From JALZKA01 sp963754045 (lineage in GTDB: Bacteria > Actinomycetota > Thermoleophilia > Solirubrobacterales > 70-9), in assembly GCA_963754045.1 (NCBI GenBank), contig CAVWEN010000002.1, positions 1,364,001 to 1,428,000 on the forward strand: 64,000 nt of DNA, read 5' to 3'. Below are positions 34,126-43,433 of the stretch, piece by piece. A program made the position numbers and the translations under genes. Positions within the stretch are counted from its first letter, which is position 1; every line of letters begins with the position of its first letter. The notes under the pieces were generated by a model that did no database searches, was not told the DNA's origin, and worked only from the letters and a program-made list of their open reading frames with translations.

Positions 34126-34766
34126 TGGACGTCCGGATGCTCACGGTTGGCGCCGTGGCTGAGAATTGCTTCGTATTTCGCGCCGATGACTCGAGTTTGG
34201 GGCTGATCGTGGACCCCGGCGACGAGGCTGAGCGCATCCTCGCCGCCGTCAGGGAGATGGGCATCGAGCGAGTCGAGGCGATCCTGCTCACCCACACCCA
34301 CTTCGACCACGTTGGCGCGGTCGCGCCGGTGGCCCGCGCGACCGGCGCCCCCGTTTACTGCCCCGAGCTGGAGACGCCTGTTCTCGCTGACATTATGGCC
34401 TTCGTCCCATGGCCGGGATTCGGCCCGTTCGAAAGCTGGGACGCTGAGCAGACGGTCGCCGGAGGCGAGCGCCTGGAGCTCGCTGGGATGGAGATTGACG
34501 TGCTGTTCACGCCGGGTCACAGTCCCGGGCATGTGACCTACTCGATCCCGGCCGAGCAGGTTCTGTTCTCGGGTGATGTGATCTTCCGCAACTCGATCGG
34601 CCGCACCGACCTGCCGGGTGGCGACCCGGCAACGCTCTACCAGACGATTCGCAACCTCATCGAGGGATTCCCCACGGAGACGACCGTGTACCCCGGCCAC
34701 ATGGAGATCACGACGCTCGCGGCGGAGCGGGCCAGCAACCCGTTTGTCGCACAGCTAGTCGGTTAG
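34125..34766 (+). CDS. metallo-beta-lactamase-fold hydrolase (glyoxalase II-like)
   Basis: A 213-residue enzyme with HTHFDHVG (from residue 56), HSPGH (about 130), SGDVIF, and a last YPGHM motif: two-zinc-binding ligands of the glyoxalase II/YcbL group. It probably hydrolyses thioesters such as lactoyl-thiols. Close upstream of hisS (6 nt) in a likely operon, an arrangement seen in many bacteria. Confidence 0.85.
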   Translation: MDVRMLTVGAVAENCFVFRADDSSLGLIVDPGDEAERILAAVREMGIERVEAILLTHTHFDHVGAVAPVARATGAPVYCPELETPVLADIMAFVPWPGFGPFESWDAEQTVAGGERLELAGMEIDVLFTPGHSPGHVTYSIPAEQVLFSGDVIFRNSIGRTDLPGGDPATLYQTIRNLIEGFPTETTVYPGHMEITTLAAERASNPFVAQLVG

Positions 34767-34772
34767 GGCTTC

Positions 34773-36026
34773 ATGGGCGCCCGCATCAAGGCCCCCCGCG
34801 GCACGTTTGACGTGCTGCCCGCCGAGGCGGCGATTCGTGCCCGGATCTACTCAGTCGCCGCGTCTGCATTCGAGCGTGCCGGCTATCGACGCATCGAGAC
34901 GCCGGCCTTCGAAGACACGGATCTGTTCGCGCGCGGCGTCGGCGCCTCGACCGACATCGTCACCAAGGAGATGTTCACCTTCACCGATCAGGGCGACCGC
35001 AGCCTCACGCTTCGTCCCGAGGCCACCGCTTCGATCTGCCGCGCGTACGTCGAGCACGGGATGCACAAGCTGCCCCAGCCGGTGAAGCTCTGGGCCTCTG
35101 GTCCCTTCTTTCGCCACGAGCGTCCGCAGGCCGGGCGCTTCCGGCAGTTTCACCAGATCGACCTCGAGGCGATCGGCACCGATTCCCCGCTCGCCGACGC
35201 GGAGGCGATCATCCTGCTCGACGAGCTGCTCGGCGCGCTCGAGATTCCCCGGGTGAGGCTACGTCTTGGCAGTCTCGGCTCACCCGAGTCGCGCTCGGCC
35301 TACCGGGAGGAGTTGCGGGTCTATCTCCACGCCAACGCGGCGAGCCTCTCCGACGAGGTGCGCGAACGGATCGACCTGAACCCGATGCGAGCGTTCGACG
35401 CCGACCACGATGGAACCCGTGAGGTGATGGCGAAGGCACCGACGATGCTCGATCGCCTCGACGAGCCCGACTCCGAGCACTTCGACGTCGTCAAGCGCCT
35501 GCTCGACCAAGCCGGCGTGGACTACGAGCTCGACCCGACGCTCGTCCGGGGTCTCGACTACTACACGCGAACCGTCTTCGAGTTCACCTCCGACTCGCTC
35601 GGCGCCCAGTCGGCGCTCGGCGGCGGCGGTCGCTACGACGGCCTGGTCGAGGAACTAGGTGGCCCGGCAACTCCCGCCGTCGGCTGGGCTGCGGGCATCG
35701 AGCGCATCCTCCTGGCGATGGGGGAGGCGCCCGAGTCGACGCCGATCGACGTTTTCGTCGTCGCGCCTGACGGGCAGCGCGAGCGGGCGCTCGCACTCGT
35801 GACCGAGATGCGCCGCGCCGGAGTCCGCGCGGACCTCGACCTGGCCGGCCGCTCAGAGAAGGGTCAGATGAAGCACGCGGGCCGCAGCCGGGCGGCGCGC
35901 ACGGTGATCCTTGACGAGAGCGGCAGCGCGCGCCTGCGCTATATGGGCACCGGCGAGGAACGCGCGCTCGACCTGTCCAACCCGCAGGGCGAGATCGAGC
36001 GCGAGCGAGCACGGGAGGGCGGGTGA
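34773..36026 (+). CDS. hisS: histidyl-tRNA synthetase
   Basis: A 417-residue class II synthetase charging tRNA-His. Motif 2 is around FRHERPQAGRFRQFHQID, the histidine-A motif near LVRGLDYYTRTVFEF, and motif 3 near GWAAGIERILLA; the C-terminal anticodon-binding domain begins near 320. Length is normal. ATG at 34773 is 6 nt after the hydrolase stop; its stop overlaps the aspS GTG. Confidence 0.95.
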   Translation: MGARIKAPRGTFDVLPAEAAIRARIYSVAASAFERAGYRRIETPAFEDTDLFARGVGASTDIVTKEMFTFTDQGDRSLTLRPEATASICRAYVEHGMHKLPQPVKLWASGPFFRHERPQAGRFRQFHQIDLEAIGTDSPLADAEAIILLDELLGALEIPRVRLRLGSLGSPESRSAYREELRVYLHANAASLSDEVRERIDLNPMRAFDADHDGTREVMAKAPTMLDRLDEPDSEHFDVVKRLLDQAGVDYELDPTLVRGLDYYTRTVFEFTSDSLGAQSALGGGGRYDGLVEELGGPATPAVGWAAGIERILLAMGEAPESTPIDVFVVAPDGQRERALALVTEMRRAGVRADLDLAGRSEKGQMKHAGRSRAARTVILDESGSARLRYMGTGEERALDLSNPQGEIERERAREGG

Positions 36027-37810
36027 GCTTTCCAGCGCTGCGAGCCAACGGCTATCGCGACGCGTGGTGCGGGCAGATCCTCGGTGACCGAGTCGGCGCT
36101 CGGGCGCGCGTCTCCGGTTGGGTCCATCGACGCCGCGACCACGGCGGCGTTCTCTTTGTCGACCTCCGTGACCGCACCGGGCTGGTCCAGCTCGTCTTCC
36201 ACCCCGACGAGTCCGGCGAGGCATTCGAGTTGGGCAACCGGCTGCGCAGCGAGGATGTCGTCAGCGTCTCCGGCGACGTTGTGCGCCGAGAGGACGAGAC
36301 CGTCAACGCCGAGCTCGCGACCGGCGAGTTCGAGCTGCGCGTGAGCGAGGCAGAGTTGCTCTCCGACGCCGAGACGACCCCGTTCGAGATCGAGAGCTTC
36401 GCGGGCGATGTGGGCGAGGAGATGCGGCTCCGCTATCGCTACCTCGACCTACGCCGCGAGGTGATGCGCGACGCGATCGTGCTCCGGGCCGGGGTGACGA
36501 AGGCGATGCGCGAGTTCCTCGACGGTGAGGGGTATACCGAGATCGAAACTCCGGTGCTCACGCGCTCGACGCCGGAGGGCGCCCGAGACTTCCTCGTTCC
36601 CGCGCGCCGCGAACCCGGCTCGTTTTACGCGCTGCCCCAGTCGCCCCAGCTCTTCAAGCAGCTCTTGATGGTCGCCGGCTTCGAGCGCTATTACCAGATC
36701 GCCCGCTGCTTTCGCGACGAGGACCAGCGCGCGGATCGCCAGCCCGACTTCACCCAGCTCGACATCGAGATGTCGTTCGTGGAGGTCGACGACGTGCTCG
36801 ATGCCAACGAGCGCATGCTGGCGCACGTGTTCGAGCGCGTGGGCGGTCCGGCGCTCGACCTGCCGATCCGCCGCCTGCCCTACGACGAGGCGATCGCCCG
36901 CTACGGGACCGACCGTCCCGACCTGCGCTTCGGCCTGGAACTGGTGGACCTCTCGGGGGCGCTCACCGAAACCGATTTCAAGGTCTTTCGGGGCGCCATC
37001 GAGTCGGGGGGCGTCGTGAAAGGCCTCAACGCCGGGGCCCGCGAGATGCCCCGCTCAGCGCTGGACGGCCTGATCGAGCGCGCCCAGGAGCTAGGTGCAA
37101 AGGGCTTGGTGTGGGCCTTCCGCGAGGCGGAGGGGTGGCGCTCGCCGACCGCCAAGTTCCTCTCCGCGTCCGAGCTAGCGGCCTTGAACAAGCGACTGGG
37201 GGCCGAGGAGGGCGACCTGCTGCTCGTCGTTGCCGACACCGAGAAGACGGCCAACTCGGTCCTCGCGCAGCTGCGGCTGGATCTCGGCGAGCGCTTCGCG
37301 CTGATCGACGAGTCGCAGGATGAGTTCTGCTGGATCACCGACTGGCCGCTGTTCGAGTGGAACGACGCTGAGGAGCGCTGGGATCCCCTGCATCATCCGT
37401 TCACCGCCCCCGAGGGAGAGCTCAACCCAGAGAAGCCGGGCGACGCCCGTGCACTCGCCTACGACTTGGTCTGGAACGGCCAGGAGCTTGGCGGCGGGTC
37501 GATTCGAATCTCAAGCCCTGAAATGCAGCAGCGCGCTCTCAAAGCGATCGGCATCGACGCGGAGGAGGCGCAGGCGCGATTCGGCTTCCTGCTCGACGCG
37601 CTGCGCTACGGCGCGCCGCCGCATGGCGGCATCGCGTTTGGGCTCGACCGATTTGTTCAGCGGCTGCGCGGCGCCGACTCGATCCGCGACGTTATTGCCT
37701 TCCCGAAGGCAGCCTCTGGCGGCGATCCGCTCACCGGAGCGCCGGCCCCGGTGGACGACGCTCACCTCCGCGAGCTCGGTCTTTCCGCACGGGCCAAGAA
37801 GCCCCTCTAG
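36023..37810 (+). CDS. aspS: aspartyl-tRNA synthetase (bacterial type)
   Basis: A 595-residue class IIb synthetase with an N-terminal OB fold (RVSGWVHRRRDHGGVLFVDLRD), class II motif 2 (FRDEDQRADRQPDFTQLD), an inserted GAD domain in the middle (about 300-420), and motif 3 (GIAFGLDRFVQRL). Bacterial length, so not the archaeal type. GTG start overlaps the hisS stop. It may charge tRNA-Asn as well if AsnRS is absent; this cannot be judged here. Confidence 0.95.
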   Translation: MSFPALRANGYRDAWCGQILGDRVGARARVSGWVHRRRDHGGVLFVDLRDRTGLVQLVFHPDESGEAFELGNRLRSEDVVSVSGDVVRREDETVNAELATGEFELRVSEAELLSDAETTPFEIESFAGDVGEEMRLRYRYLDLRREVMRDAIVLRAGVTKAMREFLDGEGYTEIETPVLTRSTPEGARDFLVPARREPGSFYALPQSPQLFKQLLMVAGFERYYQIARCFRDEDQRADRQPDFTQLDIEMSFVEVDDVLDANERMLAHVFERVGGPALDLPIRRLPYDEAIARYGTDRPDLRFGLELVDLSGALTETDFKVFRGAIESGGVVKGLNAGAREMPRSALDGLIERAQELGAKGLVWAFREAEGWRSPTAKFLSASELAALNKRLGAEEGDLLLVVADTEKTANSVLAQLRLDLGERFALIDESQDEFCWITDWPLFEWNDAEERWDPLHHPFTAPEGELNPEKPGDARALAYDLVWNGQELGGGSIRISSPEMQQRALKAIGIDAEEAQARFGFLLDALRYGAPPHGGIAFGLDRFVQRLRGADSIRDVIAFPKAASGGDPLTGAPAPVDDAHLRELGLSARAKKPL

Positions 37811-37841
37811 GGACGATCGACCGCCGAGCACGTCCAAATCG

Positions 37842-37868
37842 CTCAAGCCCGACGCCCGCTTGGCCGAA
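37842..37868 (+). promoter_or_regulatory. sigma-28-type promoter-like site after aspS
   Basis: CTCAAG (37842-37847), 16 nt, then CCGAA (37864-37868): the same box pair and spacing as in front of pilus genes further along. Downstream lie a structured segment (7-bp outer stem, 37871-37877 with 37911-37917), the candidate 6S RNA and the gene at 38139. Confidence 0.45.
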
Positions 37869-37931
37869 ACCAGGGGTGATCCCCGGAAGCCCGGGTGACT
37901 TCGAGGCATGACCCCTGATAACTTCAAACAA

Positions 37932-38080
37932 GGCTCGAGCTTGTTCGACAGCCGCCCTTATTGTGAGCCAACACACTCGCCTAGGGAGCTGATCTCGGGC
38001 GCGGCGATCGCGCTTCGTCCGGTAGGCACCCACCTGCTAAGTCAGGTTCTCAGGCCGGGCGGCATCGGCAAGTTGGAGCC
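37932..38080 (+). ncRNA. ssrS: candidate 6S RNA
   Basis: The ends pair: GGCTCGAGCTTG (37932-37943) with CAAGTTGGAGCC (38069-38080), one mismatch; then GCCGCCC (37951-37957) with GGGCGGC (38057-38063). A central bubble contains on its 3' side a small hairpin ACCTG-CTAAGT-CAGGT, and an apical stem is closed by GCCTA/TAGGC. This open-bubble layout, with the CACCTG...AGGTT element followed by GGCGGCATC, matches 6S RNA, which traps RNA polymerase. A promoter-like TGACTT-N17-TAACTT lies just upstream (37896-37924). Length about 150 nt, slightly short. Confidence 0.6.
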
Positions 38081-38138
38081 GTTTCTTACGAGGTCGACGC
38101 GCGTGACGCGTAGGCCGATCGAGGGGGTTCGCTGAGCC

Positions 38139-38774
38139 GTGCGCAAGGCGGTGAACGAGAATCCTGTCATCCAGGTCGTGATGATCGGCTTCCTCGGGAT
38201 CGTGGTCGCATTTTTGTTCATGACCCGGGTGATGAATCGTGATGAGCCAGCTGCGACATCGGTCGCAGCCCCCGGGTCTGAGGCAGCCGTGGCCACCGCC
38301 ACCCCGGCAGCTGTTCCGGTGGCGCCCGCCACGGCAGCGCCAACCGACAGCGCCACCTCCGCGCCCAGCCCGGCGGTGCCTCTGATTCCGACGACCGGGT
38401 TCGAGGCTGGCCCCGGGCTGCCCGCGGACGTCGTCAAGGCGCACGAACTGGGCAACTACGTCGTATTGCTGGTCAGCAAGCGTCAAGGCATTGAGGACGG
38501 CAAGCTTCGTGACGAGATGGACAGGCTGCGCCGGTTCAAAGACACCTCTGTCTTCCTGGTCGACTCGAACGACGTGGCCGACTACTCACGGATCGCTCAG
38601 GGCGTTGATCTCACACGCGTTCCCGCCCTGGTGGTCGTACAGCCGCCGCCGCGCGGCGACCGTGCGCTGCCGAGCGCTTCGATCGCCTACGGGTTCCGCG
38701 GGCCCGATGGCGTCGAGCAGGCGGTGCGGGACGCTCGCTACGAGGGCAAGCAGCTCCCGTACCACCCAGGCTGA
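38139..38774 (+). CDS. membrane-anchored thioredoxin-like protein
   Basis: A 211-residue protein with one N-terminal membrane helix (about residues 8-30), an Ala/Pro/Thr linker, and an external alpha/beta domain (about 95-210) similar to thioredoxin folds in outline (NYVVLLVSKRQG, VFLVDSNDVADYSRIAQGVDLTRVPALVVV with a cis-Pro-like position) but without CxxC. A redox role is therefore unlikely; a substrate-binding role is possible. GTG start with no obvious partner. Confidence 0.65.
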   Translation: MRKAVNENPVIQVVMIGFLGIVVAFLFMTRVMNRDEPAATSVAAPGSEAAVATATPAAVPVAPATAAPTDSATSAPSPAVPLIPTTGFEAGPGLPADVVKAHELGNYVVLLVSKRQGIEDGKLRDEMDRLRRFKDTSVFLVDSNDVADYSRIAQGVDLTRVPALVVVQPPPRGDRALPSASIAYGFRGPDGVEQAVRDARYEGKQLPYHPG

Positions 38775-38799
38775 GCCTCCAGCCACTACCTTCCGATCC

Positions 38800-40251
38800 G
38801 TGGATCGGGACCTTTTCAGCGCCTACTCGCGTGACGTCTCACGGCTTGCGCCCGAGCCTGAGGGTGCGCACACCGGCCGTGCCGGTGGTTCGGTCTGTGG
38901 CGATGTGGTGCGAATTTCACTCGAGATTCGCGACGATCGCGTGCGAGCAGTGAGCTTCGACGCGGAGGGCTGCGCCGCGTTGCGCGCCTGCGCCGCCGCG
39001 GCGTGCGAGAAGCTCGAGGGCACCGCAACCCTCGATGCCGCGCGTTTGAGCGCCGGCGGCATCGCGGGACTCGTCGGCGGCCTCGGCACCGAGGGCCGGC
39101 ACGCCGCGGACTTGGTCAGTGACGCGCTGGGTCGCGCGCTCGGCTCGATGGCGGGATCGGGTGAAACCATCGCCACAGCCACCCCTGCACGGGAGCGAGT
39201 CCTGGTTGCGATCTCGGGCGGGGTGGACTCGGCGGTGGCGGCCCTGCTCGAACGCGAGCGTGGGGCCGAGGTTGCCTGCGTGACGCTGAAGCTCTGGGCC
39301 GATGAGCGCACCGACGGCGAGCAGGCCTGCTGTTCGCCCGAGGCCGTTCGCTCGGCGCGCGGGCTCGCGCACTCCCTCGGCCTGCCGCACTTCACCCTCG
39401 ATCTGGAGACCGAGTTCCGCCGCGACGTGGTCGGTGCGTTCGTGGATGGCTATCGCGCCGGCACGACGCCGAACCCGTGTGTCCTCTGCAACGGTGATCT
39501 GAGGATCGACGCGATGGTTGCCCTCGCCGATCGGCTGTGCGCTGCGAGCCTGGTCACCGGCCACTACGCCCGGGTCGCCGATGACGGCCAGGGCCCGCTT
39601 CTCGCAGCGGCGGCCGACGAGGCTAAGGATCAGTCCTACATGCTCTCGGGCCTGCGTCCCGCGACGCTGGCGCGTCTGCGCTTCCCGCTCGCTGGCCTCA
39701 CCAAGCCCGAGGTGCGCGAGATCGCCGCCGGCGCCGGCCTCGCAGTCGCGAGCAAACGCGAGAGCCAGGATCTTTGCTTTTTGGCGGGTGAGGGCAAGCG
39801 CTCGTTCCTGGAGCGCCACGCCGGTCTCAGCGACCGGGAGGGGGCGCTGGTTGCGGCCGACGGCAGCGTCGTCGGAACCCACCCCGGCCACTACAACTTC
39901 ACCGTCGGCCAGCGCCGCGGCCTGGGGCTGAGCGACGGCAGCGGCAAGCCGCTCTTCGTGCTGGGCACGGACGCGGCTTCCAACCAGGTCGTCGTTGGCC
40001 GCCGCGATCAGCTCGCAACCACCTCCGTGCGCCTGCGCGGAGCCCGCCTGCACCGCGACTCGGCTCGCGCCGACCGGGTGCGGCTGCGCTACCACTCGCG
40101 AGCGATTGCCTGCACCGTGACCTCCGTGGGTGCCGGCGAGCACGACGAACTGCGACTCGAGCTGGATGAGCCCGCCTACGGGGTCGCGCCGGGCCAGACC
40201 GCGTGCCTGCTCGACGGCGATCTCGTTGTCGGGCGCGCGACTATCGCCTGA
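38800..40251 (+). CDS. mnmA: IscU/NifU-like domain fused to tRNA 2-thiouridylase MnmA
   Basis: A 483-residue fusion. Residues 1-118 resemble the Fe-S scaffold IscU/NifU-N: Cys33 in CGDVV and Cys58 in EGCAALRAC; the third scaffold Cys is missing (RHAADL where HC is expected). The rest is MnmA, which makes s2U34 in tRNA-Glu/Gln/Lys: PP-loop SGGVDS (about 139-144), catalytic Cys227 in NPCVLC and Cys326 in QDLCFL. The scaffold half may accept sulfur from a desulfurase and hand it to Cys326. GTG start 25 nt after the previous stop. Fusion is uncommon. Confidence 0.85.
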   Translation: MDRDLFSAYSRDVSRLAPEPEGAHTGRAGGSVCGDVVRISLEIRDDRVRAVSFDAEGCAALRACAAAACEKLEGTATLDAARLSAGGIAGLVGGLGTEGRHAADLVSDALGRALGSMAGSGETIATATPARERVLVAISGGVDSAVAALLERERGAEVACVTLKLWADERTDGEQACCSPEAVRSARGLAHSLGLPHFTLDLETEFRRDVVGAFVDGYRAGTTPNPCVLCNGDLRIDAMVALADRLCAASLVTGHYARVADDGQGPLLAAAADEAKDQSYMLSGLRPATLARLRFPLAGLTKPEVREIAAGAGLAVASKRESQDLCFLAGEGKRSFLERHAGLSDREGALVAADGSVVGTHPGHYNFTVGQRRGLGLSDGSGKPLFVLGTDAASNQVVVGRRDQLATTSVRLRGARLHRDSARADRVRLRYHSRAIACTVTSVGAGEHDELRLELDEPAYGVAPGQTACLLDGDLVVGRATIA

Positions 40252-40259
40252 GCGCGCCG

Positions 40260-40754
40260 TTAGGGAACGACGATCAAGAACGCGGCGTCGTCGGTAAGTA
40301 CACCGTCGTATTCCAGCGTGTCGACTTCGTACTCGTCCGCCTCGCAGTCGTTGCTGGCCGAGTCCCACGTAACGATCGCGTTGTGCTCGCTGCTGACTCC
40401 GTAGTCCAGCGTGAGCAACGGGGCGTCGCGACGGACGTCGATGCGCGCAGATCGCGACGGCGTCAGGCAGTAGATGCCCTCGATCCCGGATTCGACCTCG
40501 TCAAAGCCGCGCTCGCGGATCCGAACGTTGAAGAAGCCACCGCTTCCGTCCTTATCGACGAGCGCGATCGCACGCGGTTTCGCCGCACCCGGGGCGATAT
40601 CCACCGACTTCACCTGCTTCGGGCCGATGTGCCTCGACTTCACGGCATTTTTCGCGATGTCGCTGCTTCCGATCCTATCGGCGGCATAGGCGCCACCGGT
40701 CGCGAGCGCGGCGAAGAGCGCCAGATAAGCGACAAGTGTGGAATGGTTTGGCAT
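40260..40754 (-). CDS. secreted hypothetical protein of a Thermoleophilia-type family
   Basis: A 164-residue protein with a cleavable signal (VAYLALFAALATGGAYAA), followed by a repetitive segment with IGSSDIAKNAVKSRHIGPKQVKSVDIAPGA, in which a short IxSxxIxxxxV unit recurs. That layout is common among secreted proteins of Thermoleophilia. The C-terminal domain has two Cys (GIYCLTP and NDCEAD) likely forming a disulfide. Function unknown. Divergent from alaS. Confidence 0.7.
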   Translation of the reverse strand: MPNHSTLVAYLALFAALATGGAYAADRIGSSDIAKNAVKSRHIGPKQVKSVDIAPGAAKPRAIALVDKDGSGGFFNVRIRERGFDEVESGIEGIYCLTPSRSARIDVRRDAPLLTLDYGVSSEHNAIVTWDSASNDCEADEYEVDTLEYDGVLTDDAAFLIVVP

Positions 40755-40805
40755 GCAGCCCCCAGTCGAGATGTTGCTCTCGTGCAAGCCTAGACTCACC
40801 CGTTC

Positions 40806-43421
40806 GTGAAGTCCACCGAAATCCGCGAGACCTACCAGTCGTACTTCGAGGAGCGCGAGCACCTGCGCGTGCCTTCGGGTTCCCTCGTTCCCCCGCCGGA
40901 GGACACCTCGACGCTGCTCACCGTCGCGGGCATGCAGCCTTTCAAGCCCTACTTCCAGGGGCGCGAGAAGCCGCCGCACAAGCGGCTCACCTCGGCCCAG
41001 CGCTGCTTCCGAACCCCGGACATCGAGGAGGTCGGCAACACGCGGCGCCACCTCACCTACTTCGAGATGCTCGGCAACTTCAGTTTCGGCGACTACTTCA
41101 AGCGAGAAGCCATCACCTTCGGCTGGGAGCTGTCCGTGGAGGGCTTCGGGTTCGACCCGTCACTGATCTGGATCACGGTCTTCGGCGGCGACGACGAGCT
41201 CGGTCTTGGACCGGATGAGGAGGCAATCGGAATCTGGCGCGACATCGGTGTGCCCGAGGAGCGGATCCTTCTTCTGCCCCGTACCGAGAACTTCTGGCAG
41301 GCGGGCCCCGTCGGACCCTGCGGGCCGTGCTCCGAGCTGTACATCGACCGGGGGCCCGAGTACGGCGGCGACGATGACCGTCCCGGCGATGACACGGAGC
41401 GCTACCTCGAATACTGGAACCTCGTGTTCATGGCGCTGGAGCTCCACGAGGACGGCTCGACGACGGAGTTGCCGGCGAAGAACATCGACACCGGGCTCGG
41501 CCTCGAGCGCATGGCCGCGATCCAGCAGGGCGTCAGCTCGGTGTTCGAAACCGACGGTTTCAAGCCCCTGATCGCCCTGGCCGAAGAGCTCTCCGGCAAG
41601 ACGTACGGGCAGGACGAGCGGACGACGCGCGCGATGCGCATCCTTGCCGATCACTCCCGCGGCAGCGTGAACCTGCTCGCCGATGGCGTCGTCCCGTCGA
41701 ACGAGGACCGTGGCTATGTGCTGCGCCGGGTGATGCGCCGCGCGATCCAGCAGGGGAGCGCGCTCGGGCTGGAGGCTCCCTACCTCGGCCAGTTCGCGGA
41801 ACGCGCGATCGAGATGCTTGCCGACGTGACGCCCCAGCTTGCGAGCGAGCGGGACACGATTATGCGCTGGGTCGCCGATGAGGAGCGCGCGTTCGGACGA
41901 ACCCTCGAACGGGGCTCCGAGCTGTTGGCGCGCCTGGTTGACGAGGCGAAGTCCGCGGGTTCGTCCTGGGTCGGCGCCGACGATGCGTTCCAGCTCCACG
42001 ACACCTATGGCTTTCCCTACGAGATGACCAAGGAGCTGCTTTCAGAGCGGGGCCTGTCGGTGGATGATCAGGGCTTCGACGAGCTGATGGAGGGCCAGCG
42101 CCAGCGCGCCCGAACCGGCGCCAAGGCCTCGTCGGGCGACGCCCACGCGGCCGTCGTCGAATTCGTCGAGGCGGCGGCGCCGAGTGACTTCGTCGGTTTC
42201 GAGCACCTGCGGGCCGAGACGAGCGTTGCGGCCAGCCGTGCGCTGAAGGCCAACGGCTCGGGCCTGCTCAAACTTGAGGAGAGTCCGTTCTACCCGGAGG
42301 GCGGCGGCCAGGTCTCCGACACGGGAGTCGTCGCCTGGGACGGGGGAGAGGCGCGCGTGGACGACGTCTACCGCGTCGGCGAGGATCAGGCGGTAAGGGT
42401 CCAGGGCGCGCTCCCCGGGGCCGGAACGCGGGTCGAGGCGCGAGTTGATCGCTCCGCACGCCACGCCACGATGCGAAACCACACCGCGACGCACCTACTG
42501 CACGCCGCGTTGCGCCAGCGGCTTGGCACCCACGTGCGCCAGGCCGGCTCGGCCGTGCGACCTGACAAGCTGCGATTCGACTTCACCCACGGCGCTCCGC
42601 TAAGCCCCGACGAGCTGCGCGCGGTCGAGGACGCGGTGAACGATTGGATCAAGGGGTCCCATCCCGTGCGGGCGATGGAAATGGCGCGCACCGACGCCGA
42701 GGCACTTGGCGCGATGGCGCTGTTCGGCGAGAAGTACGGGGATTGGGTGCGCATGGTGGAAGTCGACGAGGTCTCGCGCGAACTCTGCGGCGGCACCCAT
42801 GTTGCCTCCACGGGCGAATGCGGAATCTTCGCGATCCTCTCTGAGGGCTCGAGCGCGGCGAACGTTCGGCGCATCGAGGCGATCACCGGCCCGGCCGCGA
42901 TCGACTGGTTTCGCGAGCGCTCCGGAGAGCTCGAGCGCGTTGGGGCCTTGCTGGGCTCACCCCGCGAACCGCTCGCCGCTGCTGAGCGTGCCGCCACACG
43001 ACTCGAGGAGTTGGAGGCCAAGGTCGCCGAGTCCGGCCGCAAGGAGGCAGGGGAGGAGGCCGAGCAGCTCGTTGGCACGGCGGAGGAAGTCGGCGGCGTG
43101 AACCTGGTCGTGGCACGCAGCACCTTGAACGAGCAGCAGCCCCTGATGGAACTCGCGGCGCGGGTGCGCGACAAGCTCGGCGAGGCGGCCGTGGTGCTGG
43201 GCGGAGCCAGTGGTGAGAAGGTCGCGCTGGTCGCGGTGGCGAGCCCGGGCGCGGTTGACCGGGGTGTCTCGGCGGCGGAAGTCGTGCGCGAGGCGGCGCA
43301 GGTCGTGGGAGGCGGCGGTGGCGGGCGCAACGATTCGGCGCAGGCAGGTGGCCGCGATCCTGGCAAGCTGGACGACGCTCTCAAGGTGGCTCGCGCCGCG
43401 ATCACCGCCAGCCTTACCTAG
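40806..43421 (+). CDS. alaS: alanyl-tRNA synthetase
   Basis: A full-length 871-residue class II synthetase charging tRNA-Ala. The aminoacylation domain is N-terminal (RCFRTPDIEEVGNTRRHLTYFEMLGN); the editing domain carries the zinc-binding HTATHLLHAAL and CGGTHV motifs; the C-terminal DHHA1 domain ends at VGGGGGGRNDSAQAGG. All expected motifs are intact. GTG start. First of a run (alaS-ruvX-mltG-aroE) that is conserved in many bacteria. Confidence 0.95.
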   Translation: MKSTEIRETYQSYFEEREHLRVPSGSLVPPPEDTSTLLTVAGMQPFKPYFQGREKPPHKRLTSAQRCFRTPDIEEVGNTRRHLTYFEMLGNFSFGDYFKREAITFGWELSVEGFGFDPSLIWITVFGGDDELGLGPDEEAIGIWRDIGVPEERILLLPRTENFWQAGPVGPCGPCSELYIDRGPEYGGDDDRPGDDTERYLEYWNLVFMALELHEDGSTTELPAKNIDTGLGLERMAAIQQGVSSVFETDGFKPLIALAEELSGKTYGQDERTTRAMRILADHSRGSVNLLADGVVPSNEDRGYVLRRVMRRAIQQGSALGLEAPYLGQFAERAIEMLADVTPQLASERDTIMRWVADEERAFGRTLERGSELLARLVDEAKSAGSSWVGADDAFQLHDTYGFPYEMTKELLSERGLSVDDQGFDELMEGQRQRARTGAKASSGDAHAAVVEFVEAAAPSDFVGFEHLRAETSVAASRALKANGSGLLKLEESPFYPEGGGQVSDTGVVAWDGGEARVDDVYRVGEDQAVRVQGALPGAGTRVEARVDRSARHATMRNHTATHLLHAALRQRLGTHVRQAGSAVRPDKLRFDFTHGAPLSPDELRAVEDAVNDWIKGSHPVRAMEMARTDAEALGAMALFGEKYGDWVRMVEVDEVSRELCGGTHVASTGECGIFAILSEGSSAANVRRIEAITGPAAIDWFRERSGELERVGALLGSPREPLAAAERAATRLEELEAKVAESGRKEAGEEAEQLVGTAEEVGGVNLVVARSTLNEQQPLMELAARVRDKLGEAAVVLGGASGEKVALVAVASPGAVDRGVSAAEVVREAAQVVGGGGGGRNDSAQAGGRDPGKLDDALKVARAAITASLT

Positions 43422-43433
43422 GGGCTTGGGCCG

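Noticed and set aside
38917..40368. 483-aa minus-strand frame opposite mnmA
   Set aside because: Shadow frame with no domain; the plus strand encodes MnmA.
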